A stretch of 64,000 nucleotides of DNA from Microvirga calopogonii (GTDB lineage Bacteria > Pseudomonadota > Alphaproteobacteria > Rhizobiales > Beijerinckiaceae), in contig NZ_QDGA01000001.1 in the NCBI RefSeq assembly GCF_003347665.1, positions 310,655 through 374,654 of the forward strand, written 5' to 3'. Below, piece after piece: positions 7,441-17,223 of this stretch. The position numbers were made by a program, and so were the translations under genes. Under the pieces are notes generated by a model that was not told the origin of the DNA, did no database searches, and was given only the letters and a program-made list of their open reading frames with translations. Numbering within the stretch: position 1 is the stretch's first letter; each line of letters starts with the position of its first letter.

Positions 7441-8391
7441 ATGACATCGAAGCCGTGCATCGTTCTGGGCGTGCCGGTTCAGGAGGGCGCCGGCCGGCTC
7501 GGCTGCGACATGGGCCCGAGCGCCTTCCGGACCGCCGGCCTCCTCACCGAGCTGCAGAACCTTGGCTATCAGGTGGAGGACCGGGGTAACATCGCGCCCA
7601 AGCCGCTCCGGGACCTGCGGCACCCGAACGCCGCCGTCAAGGCGCTGCCGGAGACCGTCGCCTGGACTGAGGCCATCGCGGAGGCGGCCTATCGGGCCAG
7701 CGGCGACGGAATGCCGATTTTCGCTGGCGGCGACCACAGCCTCTCTGCAGGCTCGATGACCGGGCTCGCCCGCCGGGCGGCGGAGGAAGGCCGCGAGTTC
7801 TTCGTCCTGTGGCTCGATTCGCACCCGGATTTCCATACCCTCGCCACGACCACGAGCGGCAACCTGCACGGGGTGCCGATGGCCTATGCCACGGGCCGTG
7901 AGGGTTTCGACGGCTATTTCCCGCCGCTCGCCGCTCCCATCAAGCCGCAGAACGTCTGCATGATGGGCATCCGCAGCGTCGATCCCGCAGAGCGCTCCGC
8001 CTTGCAGGGCGCGGGCGTGACGGTCCACGACATGCGGTCCATCGACGAGAACGGCGTCGTGTCGCTCCTCGATGCCTTCCTGAAGCGCGTGGCGGCGGCG
8101 GACGGCCTGCTCCACGTGAGCCTCGACGTGGACTTCCTAGACCCCGTGATCGCACCCGGCGTCGGCACCACGGTTCCGGGCGGCGCGACCTTCCGGGAGG
8201 CGCACCTCATCATGGAGATCCTGCACGACAGCGGCCTCGTGAGCAGCCTCGATCTCGTCGAGCTCAACCCGTTCCTCGACGAACGCGGCCGCACGGCCCT
8301 GCTCATGGTCGATCTCGTCGCGAGCCTGATGGGACGGCGCGTCCTCGACCGGCCGACCCAGAGCTATCGCTATACGCCCAAGTTCGGCTGA
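7441..8391 (+). CDS. rocF: arginase
   Basis: A 316-residue ureohydrolase that cleaves L-arginine to ornithine and urea in the cytoplasm. The binuclear manganese ligands are visible: His in GGDHS, Asp-His-Asp in LDSHPDFHT, and two Asp in SLDVDFLDP. The substrate loop SGNLHGVP is the arginase form and separates it from agmatinase. Start at ATG 7441 is set by the GAGGAG sequence eight bases upstream; an in-frame upstream codon at 7399 has no such support. It stands alone, divergent from the oxidase operon, with 165 bp to the next gene. No ornithine catabolic gene is adjacent. Confidence 0.9.
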   Translation: MTSKPCIVLGVPVQEGAGRLGCDMGPSAFRTAGLLTELQNLGYQVEDRGNIAPKPLRDLRHPNAAVKALPETVAWTEAIAEAAYRASGDGMPIFAGGDHSLSAGSMTGLARRAAEEGREFFVLWLDSHPDFHTLATTTSGNLHGVPMAYATGREGFDGYFPPLAAPIKPQNVCMMGIRSVDPAERSALQGAGVTVHDMRSIDENGVVSLLDAFLKRVAAADGLLHVSLDVDFLDPVIAPGVGTTVPGGATFREAHLIMEILHDSGLVSSLDLVELNPFLDERGRTALLMVDLVASLMGRRVLDRPTQSYRYTPKFG

Positions 8392-8556
8392 GGGGGGATC
8401 GCGGCTCAGGCCCGCCCGGGAGGCATGCGGGCAATGCCGTGTGATGGCTCTGAATCGGCTTTCGCGCGGAACATCGGCCGCGCGGCACCGATTTAGCCTG
8501 CGTGAGGGCGCTGACGCGCAGCAAGCCATTCCCATGCAAGAACAGCGAGGGCCGTG

Positions 8557-9924
8557 ATGACCGCTCGAACACCCAAGGTTGTGATCGTCGGAGCGGGGTT
8601 CGGCGGGCTGACGGCGGCCCAGTTCCTGGCGCGGGCTCCGGTCGATGTAACGATCATCGACCGGCACAATTTCCACTACTTCCAGCCCCTGCTCTATCAG
8701 GTCGCCACGGCGGCCCTGTCCCCGGCCGATATCGCATGGCCGATCCGCAGCATCCTGAGGCGCCAGAAGAATGCCACGGTGCTCCTGGCGGATGTCACCG
8801 GCATCGACGCGCAGGCGCGGATCGTCCGGGCGGGATCGTTGAGCGTGCCGTACGACTACCTTGTCCTCGCAACCGGCGCCACGCATTCCTATTTCGGCCA
8901 TCCGGAATGGGCCTCCGTCGCGCCGGGGCTGAAGCAGATCGAGGATGCGACGGTCATCCGCCGAAAGATTCTTCTCGCTTTCGAGCACGCAGAACTGACC
9001 GACGACACCGAAGAACAGCGCCGTCTGCTCACCTTCGTGGTCGTGGGCGGCGGCCCCACCGGGGTCGAGATGGCCGGAGCCATCGCGGAAGTGGCGCATC
9101 ATGCCCTGCCGTCCGAGTTTCGGAGGATCGACCCCCATTCCGCCCGGGTGATCCTGATCGAGGCAGGACCGCGCCTGCTGCCCGCCTTTCCCGAGGATCT
9201 CGCGGCCTATGCGCAGAAATCTCTGGAGCGGATGGGCGTGGAGGTCAGGACCCATGCCCGGGTGACGGATTGCACCGAATCCGGTGTCGACCTGGAGGAG
9301 ACCCGGATCGCGGCCGGAACGGTCATATGGGCCGCCGGTGTCGTGGCCTCTCCGGCGGCCGAGTGGCTCGGGGCGGAGCATGATCGCGCCGGGCGGGTCA
9401 AGGTCGAGGCCGATCTGAGGGTTCCCGGCAGGCCCGAGATCTTCGTGATCGGCGACACCGCATCCGCAGTCGCTTCAGATGGAAAGGCCGTGCCCGGCAT
9501 CGCCCCGGCAGCCAAGCAGATGGGCCGCTACGTGGCCAATGTGATCGCCGCTAAAGCCGGGAACAGGACTGCGCCCGGACCGTTCCAGTACCGGCATCAG
9601 GGCGACCTCGCCACCATCGGGCGCAAGGCTGCCGTCGTGAAGCTCGATTCCATTCATCTCACGGGCTTCATCGGCTGGCTGTTCTGGGGCATCGCGCATG
9701 TCTACTTCCTGATCGGCCTGCGCAACCGCGCCGTCGTGGCGTTCACCTGGCTGTGGAACTACCTGACCTATCAACGGGGAGCACGCCTCATCACAGAAGG
9801 GCCGGCCGCACAGATCCAGGCACGGGACGAGAAAGCCCGTCCGCTGTCCTCTTCGGTGGAAGTAAGCCACGCGCCTGAGCGCAATCAGCCGCGCTCAGGC
9901 CCGAGTCGACTGGCGTTGAAGTAA
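8557..9924 (+). CDS. ndh: type II NADH:quinone oxidoreductase (single-subunit NDH-2)
   Basis: A 455-residue flavoprotein. The N-terminal FAD-binding motif is GAGFGGLTAAQF (about residues 11-22), the NADH-binding Rossmann motif is VVVGGGPTGVEMAG near residue 163, and the second FAD segment is FVIGDTAS. The C-terminal stretch FIGWLFWGIAHVYFLIGLR is the amphipathic or membrane-anchoring region typical of NDH-2. The enzyme passes electrons from NADH to quinone without pumping protons. A GTG at 8554 directly before the ATG is an alternative start. The last 40 residues are polar and not conserved. It converges on the small gene at 9945. Confidence 0.92.
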   Translation: MTARTPKVVIVGAGFGGLTAAQFLARAPVDVTIIDRHNFHYFQPLLYQVATAALSPADIAWPIRSILRRQKNATVLLADVTGIDAQARIVRAGSLSVPYDYLVLATGATHSYFGHPEWASVAPGLKQIEDATVIRRKILLAFEHAELTDDTEEQRRLLTFVVVGGGPTGVEMAGAIAEVAHHALPSEFRRIDPHSARVILIEAGPRLLPAFPEDLAAYAQKSLERMGVEVRTHARVTDCTESGVDLEETRIAAGTVIWAAGVVASPAAEWLGAEHDRAGRVKVEADLRVPGRPEIFVIGDTASAVASDGKAVPGIAPAAKQMGRYVANVIAAKAGNRTAPGPFQYRHQGDLATIGRKAAVVKLDSIHLTGFIGWLFWGIAHVYFLIGLRNRAVVAFTWLWNYLTYQRGARLITEGPAAQIQARDEKARPLSSSVEVSHAPERNQPRSGPSRLALK

Positions 9925-9944
9925 CGGAAGGCATTGGCTAGGCG

Positions 9945-10196
9945 TCATCCGCCGCTTTCGCGGTAGGCTCCGCGATGGATCGCGTCGAAGCCGCGATCCG
10001 TCAGCTCGATCGTTCTGGCATCGGGCACGGCGACATACCCGAGATGGGCCAGTTCGGACACGGCCACCGCCACCGCGGGATCCGTTCCGAAATGCGCATC
10101 GAGCGTGGCCATGGTGAGGCGCGCTCCCGGCCTGCGGTGCGTCTCTCGGATGTAATCGAGAATGTCGCATGCGGTCTCGCTCAGCTCCATTTGCAT
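9945..10196 (-). CDS. small winged-helix-like hypothetical protein
   Basis: An 83-residue soluble protein. The pattern of short helices followed by a hairpin (ILDYIRETHRRPGARLTMATLD, then AVAVSELAHLGYVAVPDARTIELTDRG) looks like a compact winged-helix domain, but I cannot name a family. ATG 10196 or ATG 10190 can start it; an AAGGGA lies 8 bases before the second one. Its stop is 20 bases from the stop of ndh on the other strand. It may form a transcript with the flavin oxidoreductase gene beginning upstream of it on the same strand (36-bp gap). Confidence 0.55.
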   Translation of the reverse strand: MQMELSETACDILDYIRETHRRPGARLTMATLDAHFGTDPAVAVAVSELAHLGYVAVPDARTIELTDRGFDAIHRGAYRESGG

Positions 10197-10232
10197 GTCC
10201 CTTGAGGCGTTGAACTCCCCTCGCCCTGCCGA

Positions 10233-11345
10233 TCAGTCATCCGCCCGGATCTTGAAAAGATCCGGGTGTTGTCGCGGTTGAGAGCGGAAGTACTGTGGCG
10301 GCGCCTTGACGGCGGCGCCGAAATGCGCGGCGGCGTGCCAGGGCCAGCGGGGGTCGTAGAGAGCCGCGCGGGCAATGGCGATCAGGTCGGCGTCGCCCGT
10401 GGTGAGAATGGACTCCGCCTGCACGTAATCCGTGATGAGGCCCACGGCGATGACGGGCATCCCAACGGATTTCAGCGCGCGGGCGAGCGGCACCTGATAG
10501 CTCGGTCCCACGGGGATATTCTGGGCCGGTGTCAGCCCGCCGCTCGAGACATGGATCGCACTGCATCCGCGTGCCTTGAGGGCTCGCGCGAATTCCTCCG
10601 TCTCTTCGATCGTCCAACCGCCCTCGGCCCAATCCGTGCCCGAGACGCGCACCGTCACCGGGCGTTCGGCCGGGAACGCGGCGCGAACGGCATCGAAGAC
10701 CTCGAGCGGGAAGCGCATCCGGTTTTCGAGAGAGCCGCCATATCGGTCGTCGCGCTGGTTGGACAGCGGGGACAGGAACTGGTGCAGCAGGTAGCCGTGA
10801 GCCACGTGGATCTGCACGGCCGCGAGGCCGAGACGTCCGGCGCGGCGCGCCGCATCGGCGAAGGCGTTGCGTACCCGCGCGAGGCCGTCCTCGTCGAGCG
10901 CCTTGGGCGGTACCTCGCCGGCCCCGTGCGGGATCGCGGAAGGGGCCTCCGTCTGCCAGCCATTGGCATCGTCGGGTGAAATCTGCCTGCCGCCTTTCCA
11001 GGGAACCTCCGTGGACGCCTTGCGCCCGGCATGGCCCAGCTGGATCGCGATCGGCATGTCGGACCAGCGGCGGATGCCGTCCAGGACGCGGCGCATGGCT
11101 GCTTCGCATTCATCCGAGTAGAGGCCCACATCCCCGTAGGTGATCCGTCCTTCGGGCACGACCGCCGTGGCCTCGATGGTCAGGAGCGCAGCGCCCGAGA
11201 GCGCGAGCTGGCCCAAATGGATCAGGTGCCAGTCGTTCATGCAACCGTTCTCGGCCGAGTACTGGCACATGGGCGCGATGACGATCCGGTTGGCGAGTTC
11301 GAGGTCTCCGACCCGGAAGGGCGTAAACAGCTTCGCGTGCGACAT
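10233..11345 (-). CDS. NADH:flavin oxidoreductase, old yellow enzyme family (YqjM class)
   Basis: A 370-residue TIM-barrel FMN enzyme. Signatures of the YqjM class are present: MCQYSAENG near residue 27 (the Cys that tunes FMN), QLGHAGRKAS, the substrate-binding HVAHGYLLHQFLSP segment, and the typical RYGGSLENRMRF. These enzymes reduce activated C=C bonds of enones and similar electrophiles with NADPH, and are often part of stress or xenobiotic responses. The natural substrate cannot be read from the sequence. The start has a GAGG about ten bases upstream. It is followed on the same strand by the small 83-aa gene. Confidence 0.9.
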   Translation of the reverse strand: MSHAKLFTPFRVGDLELANRIVIAPMCQYSAENGCMNDWHLIHLGQLALSGAALLTIEATAVVPEGRITYGDVGLYSDECEAAMRRVLDGIRRWSDMPIAIQLGHAGRKASTEVPWKGGRQISPDDANGWQTEAPSAIPHGAGEVPPKALDEDGLARVRNAFADAARRAGRLGLAAVQIHVAHGYLLHQFLSPLSNQRDDRYGGSLENRMRFPLEVFDAVRAAFPAERPVTVRVSGTDWAEGGWTIEETEEFARALKARGCSAIHVSSGGLTPAQNIPVGPSYQVPLARALKSVGMPVIAVGLITDYVQAESILTTGDADLIAIARAALYDPRWPWHAAAHFGAAVKAPPQYFRSQPRQHPDLFKIRADD

Positions 11346-11416
11346 GGACTGCCTCTTCGGTTGCAGATGGATATCGTCGTCAGGAATTCAGCGGCTCTGA
11401 AATACCCGTCCGGATT

Positions 11417-12154
11417 TCATCGCCTGAGGTGAAGATAGGCGGGATCGAAGTCGCCTGCCACTTGAAGGGCTTCCCAATCCGGAATGTGGAGCGAGCCCCC
11501 GCGCAGGACGATCACCCCCTCGCCTCTCAGATCCTGGAGGACGCGGTTGACGTGGACGGTCGAGAGGCCCAGCGCATCGCCGAGTTCGTTCTGGGTCAGC
11601 GGCAGTTCGTAACCGCTCTCGCTGGCGAGGCCGACCGCCTTCATGCGCACCTGAAGCTCGCAGAGGAGATGGGCGATGCGCTGATAGGCCGAGCGGCGCC
11701 CCAGGCCGATCATCCATTCACGGAAGATGGCCGCATCGATGAGGGTGTCTCGCCAGAGGGCGGCTGCGAGATTGGGGTATCGCCCGAGAAGATCGCGCAG
11801 GTTCTCGTGCGGGATCAGGGCGATGCTGCTCGTCGAGAGCGTGCCGACGCTGTGGTCCATCACATGCAGATGAAGGCTCTGCAGGTCGGGAATGTCGCCC
11901 GGAATATAGAAGCCCATGATCTGCCGTCTGCCGTCGGAGAGGATTTTGTACCGGCAGACCAGGCCGCTCAGGACCAGACAGCATTCGGAAGGTTTGTCCC
12001 TGTCACGGACGATGTCGCAGTTCGCCTCCATGACCTTGATGCGCATCGGCAGATCGACAAGCGCCTGCTTCTCCTCATCGGAGAGGCTGAAGATGCTGTC
12101 GAGCTTCCACAGCAGAGGACTGGTGCTGGCCTGTCTGTGCATGGCGACGCTCAT
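11417..12154 (-). CDS. Crp/Fnr-family transcriptional regulator
   Basis: A 245-residue regulator with an N-terminal cyclic-nucleotide-binding-type beta-roll (about residues 20-140) and a C-terminal winged helix with recognition segment LTQNELGDALGLSTVHVNRVL. I see no N-terminal Cys cluster for an Fe-S centre, so it is not a classical Fnr. GGAGGT lies just upstream of two adjacent ATGs (12157 and 12154); the second has the better six-base spacing. It is divergent from the CheB-like gene, with a 229-bp shared control region. Relatives in Rhizobiales often regulate stress or respiration genes, but the target here is unknown. Confidence 0.88.
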   Translation of the reverse strand: MSVAMHRQASTSPLLWKLDSIFSLSDEEKQALVDLPMRIKVMEANCDIVRDRDKPSECCLVLSGLVCRYKILSDGRRQIMGFYIPGDIPDLQSLHLHVMDHSVGTLSTSSIALIPHENLRDLLGRYPNLAAALWRDTLIDAAIFREWMIGLGRRSAYQRIAHLLCELQVRMKAVGLASESGYELPLTQNELGDALGLSTVHVNRVLQDLRGEGVIVLRGGSLHIPDWEALQVAGDFDPAYLHLRR

Positions 12155-12383
12155 CATAGCACCTCCAACCCCGTCGGCAGAGTACGATAGCGCAGCCTTT
12201 GGCCGATAATGGTTACGCTCGCGATGCCCGCATGAAGGCATCTCTGTTCATCGATTTTATCAATGCAGGCACGGACCTCTCCGTTGCGCGCCCCCCGGGA
12301 AAAATCTGCATAGGGCTCGGTTTCAAGGAACAGGCGGTCACAGAATGTCTTTCTCATGTAGGGTGCAACTTGAGGTCCACTTC

Positions 12384-13412
12384 ATGAGCAATCATGACAT
12401 CATCGTCATCGGCGGATCCTCCGGAGCAACCGCCCCTCTCAAGATCATCCTGGGCGCCCTTCCGTCGGACCTGCCGGCTGCCGTGTTCATCGTTCTGCAC
12501 ATTCCTGCCCGGAGCATCGGCATCCTGTCGAGCGTGGCCGCCGCAGCCGGCCCCCTGCCCGTGCACGCGGCCGCTGACGGCATGCCGATCAAGCCGGGCA
12601 ACGTGTACCTGGCCGTCCCGGACCACCATCTCATTCTGGCCGACGGGCACATCAAGCTGGGCCGTGGTCCCCGGGAGAACATGGCCCGACCTGCGATCGA
12701 CCCCCTGTTCCGGTCTGCCGCTGCGGCATTCGGGCCACGCGTGATCGGGGTCATCCTGAGCGGCCTGCTCAATGACGGTGCGTCGGGCATCGAGGCCGTG
12801 AAGCGCTGCGGCGGGATCGCCATCGTGCAGGACCCGGCCGAAGCCATCGCCGACGAGATGCCGAGGAGCGCCCTGCAGGCGGCCGATGTCGATATCGCGG
12901 CACCGAGCCTGCGGATCGGCGACGTGCTGTCCGATCTCGTGCGCGAACCGGCGGGGCCCGTTGTTGCGATCCCGCCCGACATACGCCTGGAGGTCGATAT
13001 CGCGGCGGGTGAGCGGGTCAACAGCGAGATCATCGGCCAATTTGCCGACCCGGTGGCGCTCACCTGCCCCCATTGCAGCGGCGTCCTTTCCAAGGTCCGC
13101 AACGGCAAGCCGCTTCGCTTCCGCTGCCAGGTCGGGCATGCCGTCACGGCCGATCTCGTGGCAAAGGAGCAGGAAAACGCCGTGGACGAAGCGCTGCGGA
13201 TCGCCCTGCGCATCATCGAGGAACGGGCCGAGCTGGTCTCCCGCATGGCCGAGGACGGGCGCCGGAGCGGCCGGAAAGCCGTCGCCGAGATGTATGATGA
13301 AAGAGCCCATGAATACCGCCAATATGCCGACACTCTGCGACGGGCCGTCCTGCGGTCCATGGCGCCCCTTGCCTCTCGCATGGACGAAGGCGGGCAGGAG
13401 AACGACGGATAG
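12384..13412 (+). CDS. stand-alone CheB-type protein-glutamate methylesterase
   Basis: A 342-residue protein with a CheB catalytic domain but no receiver domain. The nucleophile Ser is in IGGSSGATAP (about residues 9-18), the His in VLHIPARS, and the Asp in SGLLNDGASG. After residue 200 comes a small Cys-rich segment, CPHCSGVLSK followed by RCQVGHA, that resembles a zinc ribbon, and then a long helical tail. This CheB plus Cys-rich arrangement is widespread in proteobacteria next to hybrid kinases. Start at ATG 12384 is set by TGAGG eight bases upstream. It is followed after 77 bp by the CheB/CheR kinase, so the two may act together outside classical chemotaxis. Confidence 0.88.
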   Translation: MSNHDIIVIGGSSGATAPLKIILGALPSDLPAAVFIVLHIPARSIGILSSVAAAAGPLPVHAAADGMPIKPGNVYLAVPDHHLILADGHIKLGRGPRENMARPAIDPLFRSAAAAFGPRVIGVILSGLLNDGASGIEAVKRCGGIAIVQDPAEAIADEMPRSALQAADVDIAAPSLRIGDVLSDLVREPAGPVVAIPPDIRLEVDIAAGERVNSEIIGQFADPVALTCPHCSGVLSKVRNGKPLRFRCQVGHAVTADLVAKEQENAVDEALRIALRIIEERAELVSRMAEDGRRSGRKAVAEMYDERAHEYRQYADTLRRAVLRSMAPLASRMDEGGQENDG

Positions 13413-13489
13413 GCCATGGGCCATGAACTTTGAGAGGTGGTGCTATTCTCCGTAGTATGGCAAACCCCTCCTGAGCTGGAACCTTCATC

Positions 13490-16400
13490 GTGGCCGCCAA
13501 GAAGAACGAGACGAAATCCGCTGGAACTGCCCAGGACACCGAGACCGGGCTCAGAGGCGCTCCCTTCATCGTCGCTACGGGAGCCTCGGGCGCGGAAAGC
13601 CAGTCTCTGGAGCGCTTCCTGGCCGAGCTGACGATGGGCGACGAGATGGCGGTCGTCCTCGCCTTCCAGCACCGGGAGGCTCTGGACGACGGGCGGTTCA
13701 CGGCGATGCTGTCGGAGCATGGGCGGCCCCTCACCCTGGCCGCTCACGGCGCCCTTGTCGAACCCGGCAGGATCTACTGGTCGGCCTCCAACACGATCCT
13801 CACCATCGAGGACGGGCGCTTTCAGATCCGCGACGCCCAGGAACCTCCGGGTGAGCGGGGCACCATCGACAGTTTCCTCATCTCGGTGGCCCAGGACAGG
13901 GAAGAGAAAGCCATCGGCATCGTCTTCTCCGGCACGAATGGCGACGGGACGCTCGGCATCACGGCTCTCAAGGAGGCCGGTGGCCTGACGCTCGCGGAAG
14001 AAAGCCCGGAGCTTTCGGTCGAAGGGATCGTCCCTAACCATAGTCCCGTCGCCGTCGCGGATTTCGTCCTGCCTCCGGAGGAACTGGCAAAACGCGTGCA
14101 GCTCCATGTGAGCCACTCCGCCCGGTACGACGAGGCGGTCCATCTCGAAGCAGAGGCCGCCGAAGTCTCCGGAGCCCTGGCGGGCATCGCCACGATCCTG
14201 CGCAACAATACCGGCCATGATTTTCACGGCTATAAGACGAACACTTTCCTCCGGCGTGTCCAGCGCCGCATGCAGGTGGTCCAGGCGGAAACCATCGACG
14301 CCTATATGGAGGTGCTGCGGACGCAGGCCGAGGAATCGCAGAACCTGTTCAACGATCTCCTGATCGGAGTCACGCAGTTCTTCCGCGACCGGCGCGAGTT
14401 CGAGCTCCTGGAAACCCAGGTGATCCCCCGGCTCTTCGAGGGCAAGAGCCGCAACGACCAGATCCGGATCTGGGTGCTCGGCTGCTCTACCGGAGAAGAG
14501 GCCTATTCCATCGGCATTCTCCTGCGCGAATACATGGCGGGGCTCGACGCGGTGCCGCATGTCCAGATCTTCGCGAGCGACATCGACGGCCGCGCCCTCG
14601 CGGCGGCGCGCGTGGGCCGCTATACGGAGGCCATCACCAAGGATGTGCCGCCGGAGCGGCTGGCCCGCTGGTTCGTCAAGGAGGGCAACACCTATTGCGT
14701 GGTGAAGGAACTGCGGGAGATGTGCATCTTCTCGCAGCACAGCGTCATCAAGGACGCGCCCTTCTCGCGGCTTGACATGATCTCCTGCCGCAACCTGCTG
14801 ATCTATCTCAACGCGGACCTTCAGGACCGGGTGATCCCCCTGTTCCATTTCGCCTTGCGTCCGGGCGGCTACCTGTTCCTGGGCAATTCGGAGAACATCT
14901 CACGCCACGCCAGGCTCTTTTCTCCGGTGGATCGCGGGTATCGCATCTTCCAGCGCCTGGAGACGACCGCGCGGGTTCTGCCGGACTTTCCGTTTACGGC
15001 AGTCGACCGCAAGCTCCCGGAGGGAAGCCCGTCGCTCCTGCGACCACGCCGGATCGAGGCCAGTATCGCACGGCAGGCCGAGGCCATCGCGGAGCGCCAC
15101 GCACCGGCCTATGTGGTGACGGACGAAAATTTCGACGTCATGCACTTCTCGGGCCGGACGGGACGCTTCATCGAGCCTGCCGGCGGAACGGCAACCCTCA
15201 ACCTGCTGAACCTCGTGCACAACGACCTGCGCCTCGATCTGCGGGCAGCGCTCAACAAGGCCACGGAAGAGCACCAGGTCGTTCAGGTCGACGGGCTCCG
15301 GATGGGAACGAACGGCAAGCGCCTCATCGTCGACATCGTCGTCGAACCCGTGCGGGATCAGCCCAACGGGGCCACGGGCTTCGTGGTCGTCTTCAAGGAC
15401 CGTCCCGCGCCCCCCGAGGAGGAGGCCGACACCCTGGCCGTCGGCTCCTTCCTGCGTGACGAGCATGTTCAACGCCTCGAAACGGACCTGCGCGTCACGC
15501 GCGAGAGGCTCCAGGCCACCATCGAGGAACTCGAAAGCACGAACGAGGAGCTGAAGTCCTCGAACGAGGAATACCAATCGCTCAACGAGGAACTCCAATC
15601 GGCCAACGAGGAGCTCGAGACTTCCAAGGAGGAGCTGCAATCCGTCAACGAGGAGCTGACCACCGTCAATGGAGAGCTCGCGCACCGGGTACAGGAGCTC
15701 GGCCGCTCCAACAGCGACCTGAAGAACCTCCTGGAAAGCACGCAGATCGCGACGATCTTCCTCGACAACGACATGCGCGTCATGAACTACACGCCGGCCG
15801 TCACCGAGATCTTCCATCTTGTCGAGACCGATGTCGGACGGCCGATCGGGCACATCAAATCGCGCATCACCTATGACGAACTCCAGGAGGATGCCCGGCG
15901 CGTGATCCGAACGCTCGGCAGCGTCGACCGCGAGATCGAGAATCCCGCGATGGGCACCCGCTACATGGTGCGCGTGCTTCCCTACCGCAGCATCGACAAC
16001 TACATCGGCGGCGCGGTCGTCACCTTCATGGACGTCACCCCGCTGACCCGCGCGCAGCAGGCTCTGCGCGAGAGCGAAGAGCGCTTCCGCGCCATGGCCG
16101 AGCAGGCGGAGGTCGGCATCGCCATGACGGATCGCGAGGGGCGCGTCATCTACGTCAACGACCGCTATTGCGCGATCCTGGGCCTCTCCCGCGAGCAGAT
16201 CATCGGTCACGCCCTCCAGGAACTCAGCCCTTCCGAAGAAAGAGACCAGGGCGGCTCCCCGCTCGAGCGCGCTCTCTCCAGCGGCGAGTCGTCCGTGAGC
16301 GAGAGGCGCCATCACCGCCCGGACGGCTCAGTCGTCTGGGTGCGGAACAACGTCAACGCCCGACGCGATGCAACCGGAACCGTGGTCGGCAGCCTCATCG

Positions 16401-17134
16401 TCGCCATCGACCTGACCGAGCGCGTCCGCGCGGAGGAGGCGTTGCGCGAGAGCGAACAGCATACGAAGCTCCTGCTCGCCGAGCTGCAGCACCGCGTTCG
16501 CAATACCCTGGCCGTCGTCCGCTCGATCACGCGGCGGACGGCCGCGAACAGCGACACGGTCGACGATTATGCCATGCACCTCGAAGGGCGGATCGAGGCT
16601 TTCGCCCGCACCCAGACCATGGCGACGCGCTCGGCGAGTTCCGTCATCGATCTCGAAGAGCTGGTGAGGGACGAACTGCTGGCTCATGCCGTGAGAGACG
16701 ACGAGAAGGCCTATGTCGAGGGGCCGCCCATTCGCCTGCGGACAGTGGTTGCGGACAAGCTGGGACTGGCGATCCATGAGCTCGCCACCAACGCGGTCAA
16801 GTACGGCGCCCTCGCGGAGAACAGCGGCCATATCGACGTGACCTGGAGCATCGGGGCCATCGACGGCGAGCGCAGACTCAAGCTGGAATGGCGGGAGACA
16901 GGGGTTCACATTGCGAGCGCGGCCCCGCGCCGACGCGGATTCGGCACCGAGCTGATCGAACGCACCCTTCCTTACGAGATCGATGCGAAGACGGCGCTGG
17001 AATTCACGCCCGGCGGCATTCGCTGCGTGATCGAGTTTCCGCTCAACCAGCGGACCGCTCTCCTGGGACGCATCCAACCCCAGGACCAATCCGACGAGGA
17101 TGACCAACCGAGCGAGCGCCGCTCTCCCTCCTGA
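13490..17134 (+). CDS. CheB/CheR fusion with PAS domains and an HWE histidine kinase
   Basis: A 1214-residue multidomain protein starting at GTG 13490. Order: a CheB-like domain (about 20-205; weak nucleophile region GASGAE, conserved GTNGDGTLGI), a CheR methyltransferase (about 225-480; LGCSTGEEAYSIG for S-adenosylmethionine and SCRNLLIYL), a divergent PAS-like region, a long coiled coil built from repeated xxNEEL heptads (about 675-740), two PAS domains (about 745-860 and 870-990), and an HWE-family kinase (phospho-acceptor His in ELQHRVRNTL, WRE in LEWRETG). Such proteins couple methylation-type chemistry to two-component signalling. No partner response regulator is adjacent. The kinase subfamily is typical of Rhizobiales. 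Confidence 0.92.
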   Translation: MAAKKNETKSAGTAQDTETGLRGAPFIVATGASGAESQSLERFLAELTMGDEMAVVLAFQHREALDDGRFTAMLSEHGRPLTLAAHGALVEPGRIYWSASNTILTIEDGRFQIRDAQEPPGERGTIDSFLISVAQDREEKAIGIVFSGTNGDGTLGITALKEAGGLTLAEESPELSVEGIVPNHSPVAVADFVLPPEELAKRVQLHVSHSARYDEAVHLEAEAAEVSGALAGIATILRNNTGHDFHGYKTNTFLRRVQRRMQVVQAETIDAYMEVLRTQAEESQNLFNDLLIGVTQFFRDRREFELLETQVIPRLFEGKSRNDQIRIWVLGCSTGEEAYSIGILLREYMAGLDAVPHVQIFASDIDGRALAAARVGRYTEAITKDVPPERLARWFVKEGNTYCVVKELREMCIFSQHSVIKDAPFSRLDMISCRNLLIYLNADLQDRVIPLFHFALRPGGYLFLGNSENISRHARLFSPVDRGYRIFQRLETTARVLPDFPFTAVDRKLPEGSPSLLRPRRIEASIARQAEAIAERHAPAYVVTDENFDVMHFSGRTGRFIEPAGGTATLNLLNLVHNDLRLDLRAALNKATEEHQVVQVDGLRMGTNGKRLIVDIVVEPVRDQPNGATGFVVVFKDRPAPPEEEADTLAVGSFLRDEHVQRLETDLRVTRERLQATIEELESTNEELKSSNEEYQSLNEELQSANEELETSKEELQSVNEELTTVNGELAHRVQELGRSNSDLKNLLESTQIATIFLDNDMRVMNYTPAVTEIFHLVETDVGRPIGHIKSRITYDELQEDARRVIRTLGSVDREIENPAMGTRYMVRVLPYRSIDNYIGGAVVTFMDVTPLTRAQQALRESEERFRAMAEQAEVGIAMTDREGRVIYVNDRYCAILGLSREQIIGHALQELSPSEERDQGGSPLERALSSGESSVSERRHHRPDGSVVWVRNNVNARRDATGTVVGSLIVAIDLTERVRAEEALRESEQHTKLLLAELQHRVRNTLAVVRSITRRTAANSDTVDDYAMHLEGRIEAFARTQTMATRSASSVIDLEELVRDELLAHAVRDDEKAYVEGPPIRLRTVVADKLGLAIHELATNAVKYGALAENSGHIDVTWSIGAIDGERRLKLEWRETGVHIASAAPRRRGFGTELIERTLPYEIDAKTALEFTPGGIRCVIEFPLNQRTALLGRIQPQDQSDEDDQPSERRSPS

Positions 17135-17223
17135 AGATTGGGCTTGACCTGAACGGCCGCCGTGTTCTCCATTTGGCCGGCGAAAGCCGACGCACGCCCG
17201 CCATCCAGCTTTGAGGATCCGCA

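Noticed and set aside
8468-8495. A possible EcfG promoter upstream of ndh (GGAAC followed by GATT).
   Set aside because: Only two bases of the -10 agree with CGTT, so it is no better than chance.
12240-12265. A possible Fnr/FixK box near the Crp/Fnr gene (TTGAT...ATCGA on the minus strand).
   Set aside because: The spacer is three bases instead of four and the second half-site does not match.
15500-15690. A tandem-repeat-like DNA stretch in the large kinase gene.
   Set aside because: It encodes the repeated xxNEEL heptads of a coiled coil; the repeat is at protein level and in frame, so it is not a separate element.
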